Positions 55,101 to 63,756 of a stretch of 64,000 nucleotides of DNA are shown here, in pieces. Location of the stretch: positions 161,636,001 to 161,700,000 of the forward strand of contig CM060833.1 in the NCBI GenBank assembly GCA_030762175.1, read 5' to 3'. The notes beneath the pieces were generated by a model. It saw only the letters and a list, made by a program, of their open reading frames with translations, searched no databases and had not been told where the DNA came from. Position numbers and translations under genes: made by a program. Source of the stretch: Metallyticus violacea (lineage: Eukaryota > Arthropoda > Insecta > Mantodea > Metallyticidae). Position 1 is the first letter of the stretch. Each line of letters opens with the position of its first letter.

Positions 55101-55480
55101 GGTAGGGTATTACAAATTTTTGGTGATGCTATTAAATTGTTTTGTGAAGAACATATTATTGCTTTAGTTTCAAATTATTTATTATATTATTTTTCCCCTA
55201 TTTTTATTTTTTTGTTTTTAATTGTATGATTATAAATACTGTTATGTAAGAGGCTTATCTTCTTTTCACTATGCTATATGAATGCATAAAATGTTGTGCA
55301 TTATCATGTGTACAAGTTCTTTAGTTAATGTGATATTATATTTGCTTACAGAATGACAAAGGGAAGTTTGAATATAGATACCTGTTTGTGGAATTGGAAG
55401 GTTTTCCACCTCGTACAATAATCATAGAGGACAACAGATATGATAAACAGTTTGATATTACAAGACAAGATTTGTTGTAA
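42897..55480 (+). CDS. Timm21: TIMM21, mitochondrial inner-membrane translocase subunit (4 exons, 231 aa)
   Basis: Exons 42897-43128, 43595-43829, 44785-44884 and 55352-55480 join into 232 codons including the stop. The N-terminus is basic and Ser/Thr-rich, as a mitochondrial presequence. A transmembrane segment (GVIIVGVGVTLLLFY) follows at about residue 87, then the intermembrane-space domain with LFSSKSPNTVYTRALE, LGEPIKGFGEETRRGRR, YLRMKFYIKGSRRRGTVHLE and FEYRYLFVELEGFPPRTIII, EDNR. This order and these blocks are those of Tim21, the TIM23-complex subunit that links it to the TOM complex and respiratory chain; human TIMM21 has 248 residues. The ATG at 42897 is the first in the frame; a codon GTG upstream is ignored. 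The second intron has a GC donor. Intron 3 is 10.5 kb of repeats. Confidence 0.93.
43595..43829 (+). CDS. Timm21: TIMM21 exon 2 (GC donor)
   Basis: Acceptor ACATTTCAG. Encodes KETTKTASYLGVIIVG, the membrane segment and the start of the conserved domain to RRGRRRHV. It ends AG before GCAAGT. Using the nearer GTGAGG instead would throw exon 3 out of the conserved frame. Confidence 0.88.
44785..44884 (+). CDS. Timm21: TIMM21 exon 3
   Basis: Acceptor ACTTTCAG, donor GTAAGT. In the conserved frame it reads HVYYEREGVNYLRMKFYIKG then SRRRGTVHLEMRE. A longer open frame on the same strand overlaps it but has no homology. Confidence 0.9.
45000..45645. other. TIMM21 intron 3, left part, nothing recognised
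   Basis: AT-rich, no exon; pyrimidine-rich plus strand. Confidence 0.35.
45650..46130 (-). pseudogene. Penelope-like element C-terminus and tail
   Basis: Minus frames read PAAAEHAIIECHDIHFDKTE, then NLARREALEIQLHSNNFNRD, the region after the GIY-YIG nuclease in Penelope proteins, followed by a hammerhead-like core near 45732-45761. A different subfamily from its neighbours. Confidence 0.68.
45732..45761 (-). ncRNA. hammerhead core, decayed
   Basis: CUGAUGA at 45761-45755, bulged U, stem II GCCAA/UUGGU with an 8-base loop, then AAAA instead of GAAA. Lost G12, so probably inactive. Confidence 0.4.
46485..46524 (-). ncRNA. type I hammerhead ribozyme, complete core
   Basis: Stem I CAG/CUG, CUGAAGA (46521-46515), bulged U, stem II GAGAGC/GCUCUU with loop GAAU, GAAA, palindromic stem III ACAUGU (46494-46489), predicted cleavage after U46488. 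The ribozyme overlaps the end of the coding frame of the element. Confidence 0.72.
46485..47040 (-). pseudogene. Penelope-like element fragment with hammerhead tail
   Basis: Minus frames read ALGHQVYRKHIYTERYLNAR, SNHHPAQKRTVINTLIH, then, past a gap, DKSAVADHFWTYDHNI, WEKIYILKNVMNFDIPP and a Pro/Ser-rich end. The GIY-YIG core between them is deleted. Confidence 0.75.
47040..48460 (+). pseudogene. LINE C-terminal fragment, split by a SINE
   Basis: Before the SINE: KWGLKVNWNKSKIMVFKKCV and SYFGMKSSSNVSWERHN, the late RT region. After it: IAWFRLGIWKLRDLRVEVIP and CPICWEKENEIQHIIFQC, a CCHC-type cluster as in C-termini of R1/I/jockey-type elements. Probably the same clade as the copy at 7-9 kb. 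Many stops. Confidence 0.65.
47563..47803 (+). mobile_element. SINE family A, copy 5, 5'-truncated, nested in a LINE
   Basis: Lacks box A; starts just after box B and ends with about 20 A residues. Flanked by CAAGAGCTA at 47554-47562 and 47804-47812. Confidence 0.84.
48930..49480 (+). pseudogene. Penelope-like GIY-YIG endonuclease fragment with tail
   Basis: SGIYEIKCADCEQSYIGKT then RNLKIQRKEHFRNI and SAVAAHFWTKNH keep the GIY, YIG, Arg and Glu positions of the nuclease. The C-terminus and tail follow; the tail matches the fold-back at 12871-13269. Confidence 0.78.
49372..49412 (+). ncRNA. hammerhead ribozyme, nearly complete
   Basis: CUGAAGA at 49375-49381, bulged U, perfect stem II GGGAGA/UCUCCU with loop GAU, GAAA at 49398-49401, then UGUGUC where the relative at 13206 has the palindrome ACGCGU. 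Confidence 0.6.
49485..50970. other. TIMM21 intron 3, nothing recognised
   Basis: AT-rich with short open frames of no known family. Confidence 0.35.
51344..52441 (+). pseudogene. Penelope RT domain, 365 codons open
   Basis: Long open frame with fingers, palm and YVDD box near residue 341; ends at an in-frame TAG inside the thumb. Upstream it overlaps another frame by 19 bases, which is a frameshift in the element, not a natural overlap. Confidence 0.82.
52886..53146 (+). pseudogene. Penelope GIY-YIG endonuclease domain
   Basis: DKSGIYQMNCNDCEKIYVGK begins the domain, with Arg and Glu of RAKEH downstream and AVAWHFWKEQHNI at the end. Two Cys (NCNDC) between GIY and YVG are typical of Penelope nucleases. 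Confidence 0.82.
53185..53225 (+). ncRNA. type I hammerhead ribozyme, tail of the near full-length Penelope element
   Basis: Stem I GGAA (53185-53188) / UUCC (53222-53225). CUGAUGA at 53189-53195, bulged U, stem II imperfect (AGGAGC...GUCCC, a base lost), GAAA at 53212-53215, palindromic stem III ACUAGU at 53215-53220, predicted cleavage after C53221. Confidence 0.7.
53240..54995. other. TIMM21 intron 3, right part, nothing recognised
   Basis: An open frame at 53242-53520 continues past the Penelope end without family resemblance. No exon seen. Confidence 0.35.
55005..55144. repeat. perfect 41-bp inverted repeat with 58-bp spacer
   Basis: 55005-55045 and 55104-55144 are exact reverse complements. 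No coding sequence between. It ends 207 bases before TIMM21 exon 4. It could be a MITE or other fold-back element. Confidence 0.8.
55352..55480 (+). CDS. Timm21: TIMM21 exon 4
   Basis: Acceptor TTGCTTACAG. Encodes NDKGKFEYRYLFVELEGFPP, RTIIIEDNRYDKQFDITRQD and LL, then TAA. Confidence 0.92.
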   Translation, partial: NDKGKFEYRYLFVELEGFPPRTIIIEDNRYDKQFDITRQDLL

Positions 55481-55484
55481 TAAA
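55479..55484 (+). terminator. AATAAA overlapping the TIMM21 stop codon
   Basis: The hexamer begins on the second base of the stop codon. If used, the 3' UTR would be only 15-30 bases; a later signal may be preferred. Confidence 0.35.
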
Positions 55485-55499
55485 ACAAGACTGAGATAA

Positions 55500-56995
55500 G
55501 TTATCACAATGCTCCTTTTGTTTGCTTATGATTCTTACAGTTTTTAATGGCATTCACAGTGTATGCTATGAAAACATCTTTGGAAAAGAAGTTAAATGTA
55601 GTAATTTTTCTTTTACTTTTATAGTGATTTACTGGTCAATGTGTGATAATTTTTCTCTAGAGCAGTTGAACTTGGATTAAGTTCAAAAATGCATGTAAAG
55701 CTTGATGTACCCAAATTCAATGGGCTTTGTATAAGGATTATATTGTGACAATCCAATTTTTTTCCTTCTTGATTAGATGGAATAATTTCCATAATGGAGT
55801 GGGTAGAACTATTATAAGAAGGGCTTTGGGATGGTAAAAATTAGAAGTATAGTACATAGAAATACTGTTAAAACAGAAAGTTTTGTTCCCATGTGACTTA
55901 TTCCAGTTTAACATCTAGTGTACATTAAGGTATGAGCAGTCTGCCATTCAAATAGTAATTATTCATTTACTGCCTTCACTAATTTGAAATCGGCGTGACT
56001 CAGCTTTTTAAGTGCCAAAAATTATAAAAATATTTATTTTATGTGTAAAAAGTAAAAAACATTGTAAAATTTTATTATAATAATTGCATGCAAGCAACAT
56101 GTATTAATCTAAGATGTCATTTAGAATAATGCTTGCTAACTGCTGAAAAGTTGCAATAGATGATAAGATTCACTATCATATTGTTTAAAACAAATGACAA
56201 TTGTCCCAGATTACTGAAATGTACTATGGAGATCCATATCACAAGAGGTTAACCTGGCTAATTTGTAGCATGGGGTTTTTGCTACACTAACATCATTAAC
56301 TTTTAATTGAAATCATTGTATTATTGAGTCAAACTACACACTCTTATTACTCTACTTATTTGTTTTTAATATGAAGAAACTGGTTTAGGAATCCTTTGTC
56401 CACATCATCAACTAACGATCAACTGTTTGTTAGAATATAATCTTTGTTTTCGCCCCCCACAATTTCTGTGTAATTCACGTACCATGCTCATAATATCAAT
56501 TATTTTAGGGTAATTTACAACAAGATCTGCTGGTGTGTTCTTTATGTATGTGACAACATTAGTGAATAATAGTAGTACATAAAACTTTACATCACATGGC
56601 CACAATACCTACATTGCTTCATCGAACCATGTTCCAAATGCCATAGGTTTACAGCAGATATTTCTTCATATATTAATAGAAAATATTTTAAATTACTGTT
56701 TCCTTTTTAATGCATCAACATTGGCACTTTCTATTTTCCTGCCAGTGAAATCTTAAGTCATCCTCACCGAAAATTTTCATCTTGATACTGAATGTATTGT
56801 TTCAGAATTTCTTCATAACACTGTGCTAAAACCTTTCTTGAATTGCTGCACACAATAAGGCTTTTACTCTGCACTCTGTTGCTCTCTCATAGGAGGCACC
56901 CATGTTCAGGACAGAATGACTGGTACTATCAGATTCACTATAAAAGCTATGGTGAGTGTTTGCTGACAAATCTATAAGAAAATATATATATAGCA
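55500..56995. other. intergenic, nothing recognised
   Basis: Between the convergent 3' ends of TIMM21 and TMEM231. AT-rich, no gene. Confidence 0.35.
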
Positions 56996-57007
56996 TTCAT
57001 CAAGATG

Positions 57008-57311
57008 CAGTCGGTCCTGGTGGTGTAGTGGTAACCATACTTGCCATCTAAACTCAAGGTCGCAGATTTAAACTCGGCCAGGATTGATGGATTTTTTTCA
57101 GGTGTAAAAATCCTAAGTATAACTTCCTTCGGAAGGGAAGTAAAGCCATGGATTCCATGTTGTACATTTATGGCACAATAAAGAACCTCAAGCCTGAAAA
57201 AAGAGACCTCTGAGCAAAATTTGTCGGTCGTTTCACTCCCTGAATTGAATAAGACACTGATGACCTGAGATGTTAAAGAGCATCCTTAAATAAAACTAAT
57301 AAAAAAAAAAA
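57008..57311 (+). mobile_element. SINE family A, copy 6 (full length)
   Basis: Box A intact (GGTGTAGTGGTAACCAT), box B decayed, body and A-rich tail present. A possible 10-bp duplication (ATCAAGATGC / ATCGAGAGGC) has two differences. Confidence 0.82.
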
Positions 57312-57506
57312 TCGAGAGGCAACCACAATAAAATAGTGAACATGAAAGAAAATATGGAAGAATGCAGAAGAGAAGAAAAAAATAATAAACCTAATTATGT
57401 AAAAAGAATACAACTGAAAAAGGGAATAATGAAAATTAAACAAAAGTAAAATTAGAAAATTCAAGAGGATAAAAATAAAGAATTATTCAGTACTTTTAAA
57501 TATGGT

Positions 57507-57545
57507 GGGACCGGTTTCGAAGAGACATCCTCTCCATCTTCAACC
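57507..57545 (-). ncRNA. hammerhead ribozyme core of a Penelope tail
   Basis: UUGAAGA at 57543-57537 (first base changed), bulged U, stem II with GAGA/UCUC, GAAA, palindromic stem III ACCGGU (57515-57510), predicted cleavage after C57509. No Penelope coding sequence recognised beside it. Confidence 0.55.
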
Positions 57546-57839
57546 AAAGTGACGACTGGTATGAGAAACTAACATCAACAATGAGATGTCATAATTTTTC
57601 AAACAATATAACACGCATAGCTTTAATCATTTCCCAAAAAACCTTAAACAGCAGATTACTGTGCATAATCTACAGGTAAAGAAATAATGTTTATTTATGG
57701 TTTAACATTTATTTTATATGGGTACACAGTAAATTAACATGGTCAAAAATATAGATATCATATATAGCAAAATTAGTACATCAACCTATCTTTTTAGATT
57801 TTTTAAAGATATATTTGGTTCTAAAAAGTTAAAATTTAT

Positions 57840-58260
57840 TTATAGTGGCCGAGAGGTTAGGGAACTGCAGCAAAGGTGCACATGATAGATTAATTTTATT
57901 ACAGAAAAAATGTATTACGTTAATTTTTAAATTAGAACATAAGACAGTATATAACGATGCATTTACAGGACATCAATTGTTAACTGTGTACTCTCTCTAG
58001 TGCATAAGGCTATATTGCATAATAAAGCACAGAATTTTATACAAAAAAAAAATGATGATATCCATAGCTATAATTACCAAAAATGGTAAAGATTATCATA
58101 GCTATGCATAAAAAATTATATGTAAGAATGTAAATATAATCGGTACCCTTTTCTACAATAAATTACCACCAGAGATTAAATCTGTAGAAAAATCAAAATT
58201 TAAAATATTAGTTAAAGAAATATCTAATAAACAGATGTTTATATTCATTGCATGAATTAT
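57840..58260 (+). pseudogene. CR1-like LINE C-terminal fragment
   Basis: Broken frames read DRLILLQKKCITLIFKLEHK, then GTLFYNKLPPEIKSVEKSKF and KILVKEISNKQ. This is the region after the RT in CR1-like elements, also seen near 35030-35370. Confidence 0.65.
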
Positions 58261-58741
58261 AAGTTGAATTTTGTAAACAGTATTGCAACCTAACATTTGG
58301 CAATATCAGAAACTTGTATTACAAGTCTATTGGTAGTAAGTACATTATTATCAATATATTTTATGATTAATTCTGACACAATTTTGCAAAAAAAGATACC
58401 TTATATTTTTATATAATTTAGACATAAAAAGTTAGAGATGAATAATAAATATACTCCTATGGAATTAGTAAAAAATTTTTAATTCCAGCTATATATGGTG
58501 AAAGCAATTGTTTTTTAACTTTCAAGGTCATCTGATTGACCTCAGCACTTAAACATGAACAGAACTAGTAAACCTTCTTTAATTAAGAGCCTAGAAGGAA
58601 TTCCATTTTCATTTGGCTGTGAAATTCCTCTTCCAATTCTCAGTAATTATTCACAAACAAAGTTTCTTATGGTCAATTCACAGAGCAACAATTTGCTAAA
58701 TGAATTTCTCATTCACACAAATCTTTTCAATAAGTTTCACT

Positions 58742-59007
58742 TTAATTAACTTTCTTCCATGGAATTTCTTTAACACTGGATACCAGATGATTCCTGAATA
58801 CATAAGACTTTATGGCCCGAAAGGACCATATAAACAGTACTAGCACTGACAGATATTGCATCCAAGCCCATTTTATGATTTGCCAGAATCCTGGCTTATA
58901 CATTATTGTTGCTTCTGGATAGTGAACCGCAACAGTGAGTATAAATGGGACATCTGCAGCACGTCCAGGAATCCACAGTGCATATATATTTTTCAGGTAA
59001 GTACTAA
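58742..59007 (-). CDS. Tmem231: TMEM231 last exon
   Basis: Acceptor TTTTGCAG; stop TAA at 58744-58742. 88 codons plus the split one. Confidence 0.9.
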
Positions 59008-62000
59008 CTGCAAAAGAACATCTTAATTACAAATTAAGAAACAGAATAGATATGCTTCTATTATCTGTGTCAAATCTCCTGCATATGACATAATAGAAGC
59101 ATACTGCAATGTAGCAATATCATTGGGTCATGCAAGACAGAGATAGCATAAATGAGCAGGATGAATGCAGCATATTATCATCTAGTGGTACAGAATACTT
59201 GTGAGAAATCTAGTTACAGTAATAACAAATTATTATATTATATTCAAAGGCAACAGCCTTTGAAACATGTCCAAGTAAGTGAAACAAAATTAGTGAAATT
59301 TGAGTGATTTCCTCAATAATAATTTGTTATATCATACTATATTTCATTGTATAACATTCCCACAATTCAAAACTAGTTACAATAAATTTGAGGAACAAAA
59401 GTGTCCTGTTCTCTTCCAAGTACGATGTTATAACCATAGCTATCTAAAGACACTAAATGACAGCTATTCTGTTCTTTTTCTTATCCAGACATGCTTTTCA
59501 TTGTTCGAAACAAATACATTTTTAATAAAACTGCTCTTAAAAGAAAACTGTTCAAGCTAAATTTACGATTTTTTTTGTACTTACTTTCAAAATCATTTTC
59601 ATTTCATTTATAGAGCTACTGAAGCTTGCAACAAACTATTTGTATTTAGTAGCATGGAGAAACTAATTTTGACTAGGCATTGCTTCATGTCTATGATTTG
59701 CTAGAGCCATTCAACCTTTGAAGGTCATATGAGGAAATTTGATATAGATAGTAAGTAATGCTGTAATAAAAATAGTTTTTATATTGTTTAAGCATGCACA
59801 ATCACAATGGTCATTAACACCCAAACACGCTAAGATGTGCCAACAATAAAAGAATTAAATAAGCTAATTCTACACTGAAAACCTGCAAGCTAGTTGTCAA
59901 AAAAGGGAGGGGATAGAAATGCTACATGGTACAGAGCAAAAACTATAAAAAAGGGGGGGGGCAATAGCTAGGAACAAAATAAGTTTAAAATACGATTAAA
60001 AGGAAACTGTCGCATATAAAATGAAAAATCATACCTTGTCCAGAAACCAGAAATATGCACAAAACTAAGACCTTGCTCGACAGAAATGACATCATCTGCA
60101 AGAACTTCCTCAAGAGAGAAAGGCAAATTGAAAAATTCTAAAAGCCACTATATGACAATTCAATTAAAATGTGATATTGGGGTGGTCACAGTTTGGGCAC
60201 ACTGGAGCAGATTCATCCTTAAAAAGTGAGGGTGACTAAAAAAATGCCCAATCTGCAAACAAGTTAAAATTACTTAAATGTAAAATTGGAACTTAAACAC
60301 AGTGAAGCCAATCATATTAATGGATATCATTGTATGATTAGTTGAACTACACACTCTTAAAGCTTCACTTACTTTTTATAAATGTTCTCGAAACCGGTTC
60401 CATACATTTATAAAAAGTAAGTGAAGCTTTAAGAGTGTGTAGTTCAACTAATCATACAATGATATCCATTAAGTTAAAATTACTTCTTTTCGCCAAACAA
60501 TGCGAGGATGGTAAGGACTTCATACTCATTTGTGTCATCATTTCATTTATCCTATTCTACCAGCATAGGATAAACATTAAGGGATTATTCACTATGAAAA
60601 TAAGACATTAAATAATGTAAACATAACATGTTGAGATCAGATTATTTATTGCAATTATTCACAAACAATGACATAGGTTAATAAACATTCTAGAATTGGG
60701 AAAATTCTGTTTGTGATCTTTCTCAATAGACTTGTGCCACTGCAGCCCCATTACTATTAGTTTCACCATTAATGAATAACATTTTAAGATATTATGCATT
60801 GATAAACTGTGTGATCTTGCAAACTGACATCATTTGTTTCACATTCAAAGATAAACATTTGAAATTAGCTATTAAAACTTACAGCATAATAGCAGCCAAA
60901 GATAAATGTTAAAATTATATGCAACATATTTGATTCTTAATATGTAGTGTTGTCATATGTGACACTGCAATTCATGCAAGCAACAAGACCTTGCAAGGCT
61001 TATACTCAGAAGATTATCAAATTTATTACTGCAAAATAAGTTTTAACTAAAGAATGAAATTAGCTTGCTATTTTCCATAAGAAACATCTCCAAAGTAATG
61101 AATTACATAAATAATGCATCTGTTCTTAGCTTCCAGGTTCTGCTGCTTCATTAATTCTGTGAATGTTGATAAGATGTTTAGAGAAAAGGTACACCAAACT
61201 TTACATCTAAATGTGAGAACTAATTAGAGTGGAGAATGAGCAATTTGTATGCATGTTATATAACATTATACTAAAATATTACTGGGACTTAGCAGAAATG
61301 CACACTAACACATTAGACAGGAACAATGATAGCAGAGAGAAAACTGCACTTGGGTATGTCAATTAAGTTCTGAAACTTCATCTCCAGGAAAAGAAGGAAG
61401 TAAAATGAACCATCAACCCCCAAAAATATTAAAACCATAATGATACAGTGTATTGATGACATAACATTGAAAAATATAATCATGGTTATAATTCTTACAC
61501 GAAACTATTGAATCACTAGAGTGGCATTCGTTTGCAATTTAACTGCAAGTTAATTTTAGATTATGTGATTAGAAACAGGCCATTTCAAAGAAAACAATAC
61601 ATCAGCATTAAAGGCTGTAAATGAGTCTGTAATGTAGGCCTACAAGCTAGAAAAGATCCTTGGATGTTGTCAATACTCATGTGACTGGTGGAAGGGGGAG
61701 GCAGCATCAGGCATGCTGTCTGTAATGCCAAGTTACACTAATTTCATTTCTGACTGCAAATCCAATTCAGAAGTTGTGTCGGTAAGAGATCAGTCTAAAT
61801 GAGAGTCATCTCTTGCACTGATTATAAAATTGTCAGCATTGCATTCCTTAACCTATCGGATTGCCAATACATTTTTTCACTTTCTGAATATAGTCATAGC
61901 ACTTTCCCCACTTGTCTCTTGTACCACCTCTATAGAATTAAGCTCTGCATGATATGGTGTAAGTCGTAATACATCATGGCCACTTGTATTAGCATTTGGT

Positions 62001-63742
62001 CAACTATGTATTCCTTGGGTGTTGATTTGACTAAAAGCAGTAACTTTGATCTTAGTTTATTGTTGTCCCTTAACCACTGTAATCTCTTTCTTTAGCATTG
62101 TCATTATTGGCTTTTATTTTTCAGCACACTGTGACAGCTTGCAATATCCATTACAGTAACAGAGTTACTGGGCAATTTAGGAGCTTGTCTTTCTAGCCAT
62201 TTAGTAAAATTATGGTATTTAATCACCATGTTAATCACCCATTTTTTGTTTGGATTTGATCATTAGCAGAGCAATGAGCACAGTTTTCAATCTGGGTCCT
62301 TTACCAATAGCATAACCCCTAACTCATTTTGAAACTGCCAACAAAAACCAACAGTGTATGAAGAATTTAATATAAATTTCATCTAAAAGACTATATTCCT
62401 CTTCTGTTCTTGGTAACTACAAATTGCCTGAAGGTAATTATCATGCAGGATACAATTTCAGATTTTTCAATCAACAGATGTCATTTAGAAACACACTTCT
62501 TCCATGTAAAACCCAATTACAAAACAAATTTCCTCAGGTGCTTTCTGCTGCATACTAAACTTCTATCATTCTTGAGCTTTTGTATAGATGGCACAATTTT
62601 CTTTTTGTATAAAAATTGTATATTTTCCTTCAAACAATAACCTCAGTAAATGAATCTTGTTACATATCAAAGCCAGACCATTCTCCACCATGATTGTGCA
62701 TCATAAAGGTATTTTTGGCTCTTTCAGTTAAAATTAAATACTTAACGATAGCCGCAATTTGGTACTATAAAATTTCATGCTCCAAACTATCATATGGAAA
62801 AACCAATGACCTTTAATAATAAAGCTACAATTGAGATTTCTGAAGAATTGATATTTAAAATGTCTCTGTTACTTAAGTGAATAAATTGTACTTAAGAAGC
62901 TGTAGACAATGGAGTGGTAATATATCCTACACTTATGTATTCAACAAGTTCACGCTAACTCCACTTACTTACATAACACTAGGATATGTTTCAGAAGCAC
63001 TTGCTTCCATCATCAGCTGTTGACCGACTACTCGAATTGGTAGCTGCCAAGAGTCCAAAACATGTCCTAGTGTTATATAAGTAAGTGCAGTTAGTGTGAA
63101 CATATTTAATACATTAGCGTAGGATATCTCTGTTACTGTTTAAAATGCATTTAATTTAATGGCTAAGTAAGGAATTTAAATTCAAATTATTTTTATCCTT
63201 TCTTAAACTTCATTTGATCTCATTCTTTTTCAAACTTACTGTTGATTAAAATCTAATGTTTTTGTTCTTGCTATGATTTTTCATACATAAAGAGTTTTAT
63301 ATTCTTTTCTATATTGCCTAAATTATCTTCCTTCTATTAAAGAGTTTTATGTTAGTAGTTAGTTCAGTTCCTACTAACTGTTAAAACTAAATGAATCAGA
63401 ATAACTATTCTACTCTAATCATTCATTATATTTGGAGTGTTCAACAAGCAATAAATAAAAGTTTAAGAATCAATCACATACTATTGCCATTACTTTACAG
63501 AATTTCTAATAGGTTCCGCACTTACTGTTCCTGTGATTGTACTCCCTGAGTACAGAAGACAAATCAAACAGATCAGGAAATGTGGGGAATACTGAATGAT
63601 TATAACGCATATCTCTGCCATAACTTGCAAGAGGTTGCTTCTGCATTAATGTCAGGTCTGCAATAACATCCAATCTAGCACCTGGCAAGCTGGAGCTATG
63701 CTGAACAACCCCCATTGCCTCCATTTGGAAATAGCTCATTTT
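58742..63742 (-). CDS. Tmem231: TMEM231 homologue, last two exons (gene runs off right edge)
   Basis: Exons 63742-63526 and 59007-58742 join in phase: AGG AAC A plus TT gives Arg-Asn-Ile. Together they encode the last 160 or so residues: HSSSLPGARLDVIADLTLMQ, KQPLASYGRDMRYNHSV, VLREYNHRN, then ISTYLKNIYALWIPGRAADV, PFILTVAVHYPE, PGFWQIIKWAWMQYLSVLVL and a basic cytoplasmic end. GRAAD-PF and PGFWxxxKxAWxQY are the conserved C-terminal blocks of TMEM231, a two-pass membrane protein of the MKS/B9 complex at the ciliary transition zone. The hydrophobic run after PGFW is the second membrane helix. The N-terminal part is beyond base 64000. The 4.5-kb intron contains two Penelope fold-backs. Confidence 0.9.
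59240..59310 (+). mobile_element. Penelope tail fragment with half a hammerhead
   Basis: Stem II AAAGGC/GCCUUU with loop AACA, GAAA, stem III ACAUGU (59265-59270), cleavage base C59271 and a tail (AAGTAAGTG onward) shared with 20537. The CUGANGA side is missing. Confidence 0.5.
60276..60470. mobile_element. fold-back Penelope-type insertion with 15-bp target duplication
   Basis: Arms 60318-60385 and about 60404-60470 are near-perfect reverse complements; the short loop is the 3' half of a hammerhead (CUC-GAAA-CCGG-UU). Flanked by the perfect duplication AAGTTAAAATTACTT at 60261-60275 and 60471-60485. No coding sequence. Confidence 0.85.
60490..62855. other. TMEM231 intron, nothing recognised
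   Basis: AT-rich, no exon or RNA gene seen; short open frame at 62410-62640 has no family resemblance. Confidence 0.35.
62874..63126. mobile_element. fold-back Penelope-type insertion with 11-bp target duplication
   Basis: Left arm minus and right arm plus orientation of one tail, centred near 63035. Flanked by TCTCTGTTACT at 62863-62873 and 63127-63137. The outer left end (TTGTACTTAAGAAGCTGT) matches that of the fold-back at 12871, so the two are related. Confidence 0.82.
62981..63018 (-). ncRNA. hammerhead ribozyme, nearly complete
   Basis: CUGAUGA at 63016-63010, bulged U, perfect stem II GGAAGC/GCUUCU with loop AAGU, GAAA, stem III ACAUAU (one base off the palindrome ACAUGU), cleavage base C62983. 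Stem I is weak. Confidence 0.62.
63526..63742 (-). CDS. Tmem231: TMEM231 penultimate exon
   Basis: Acceptor GTTTCAG, donor GTAAGT, 217 nt starting in phase 0. An upstream ATG in the same open stretch lies in the intron and is not the start. Confidence 0.88.
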
Positions 63743-63756
63743 CTGAAACATGTTCA

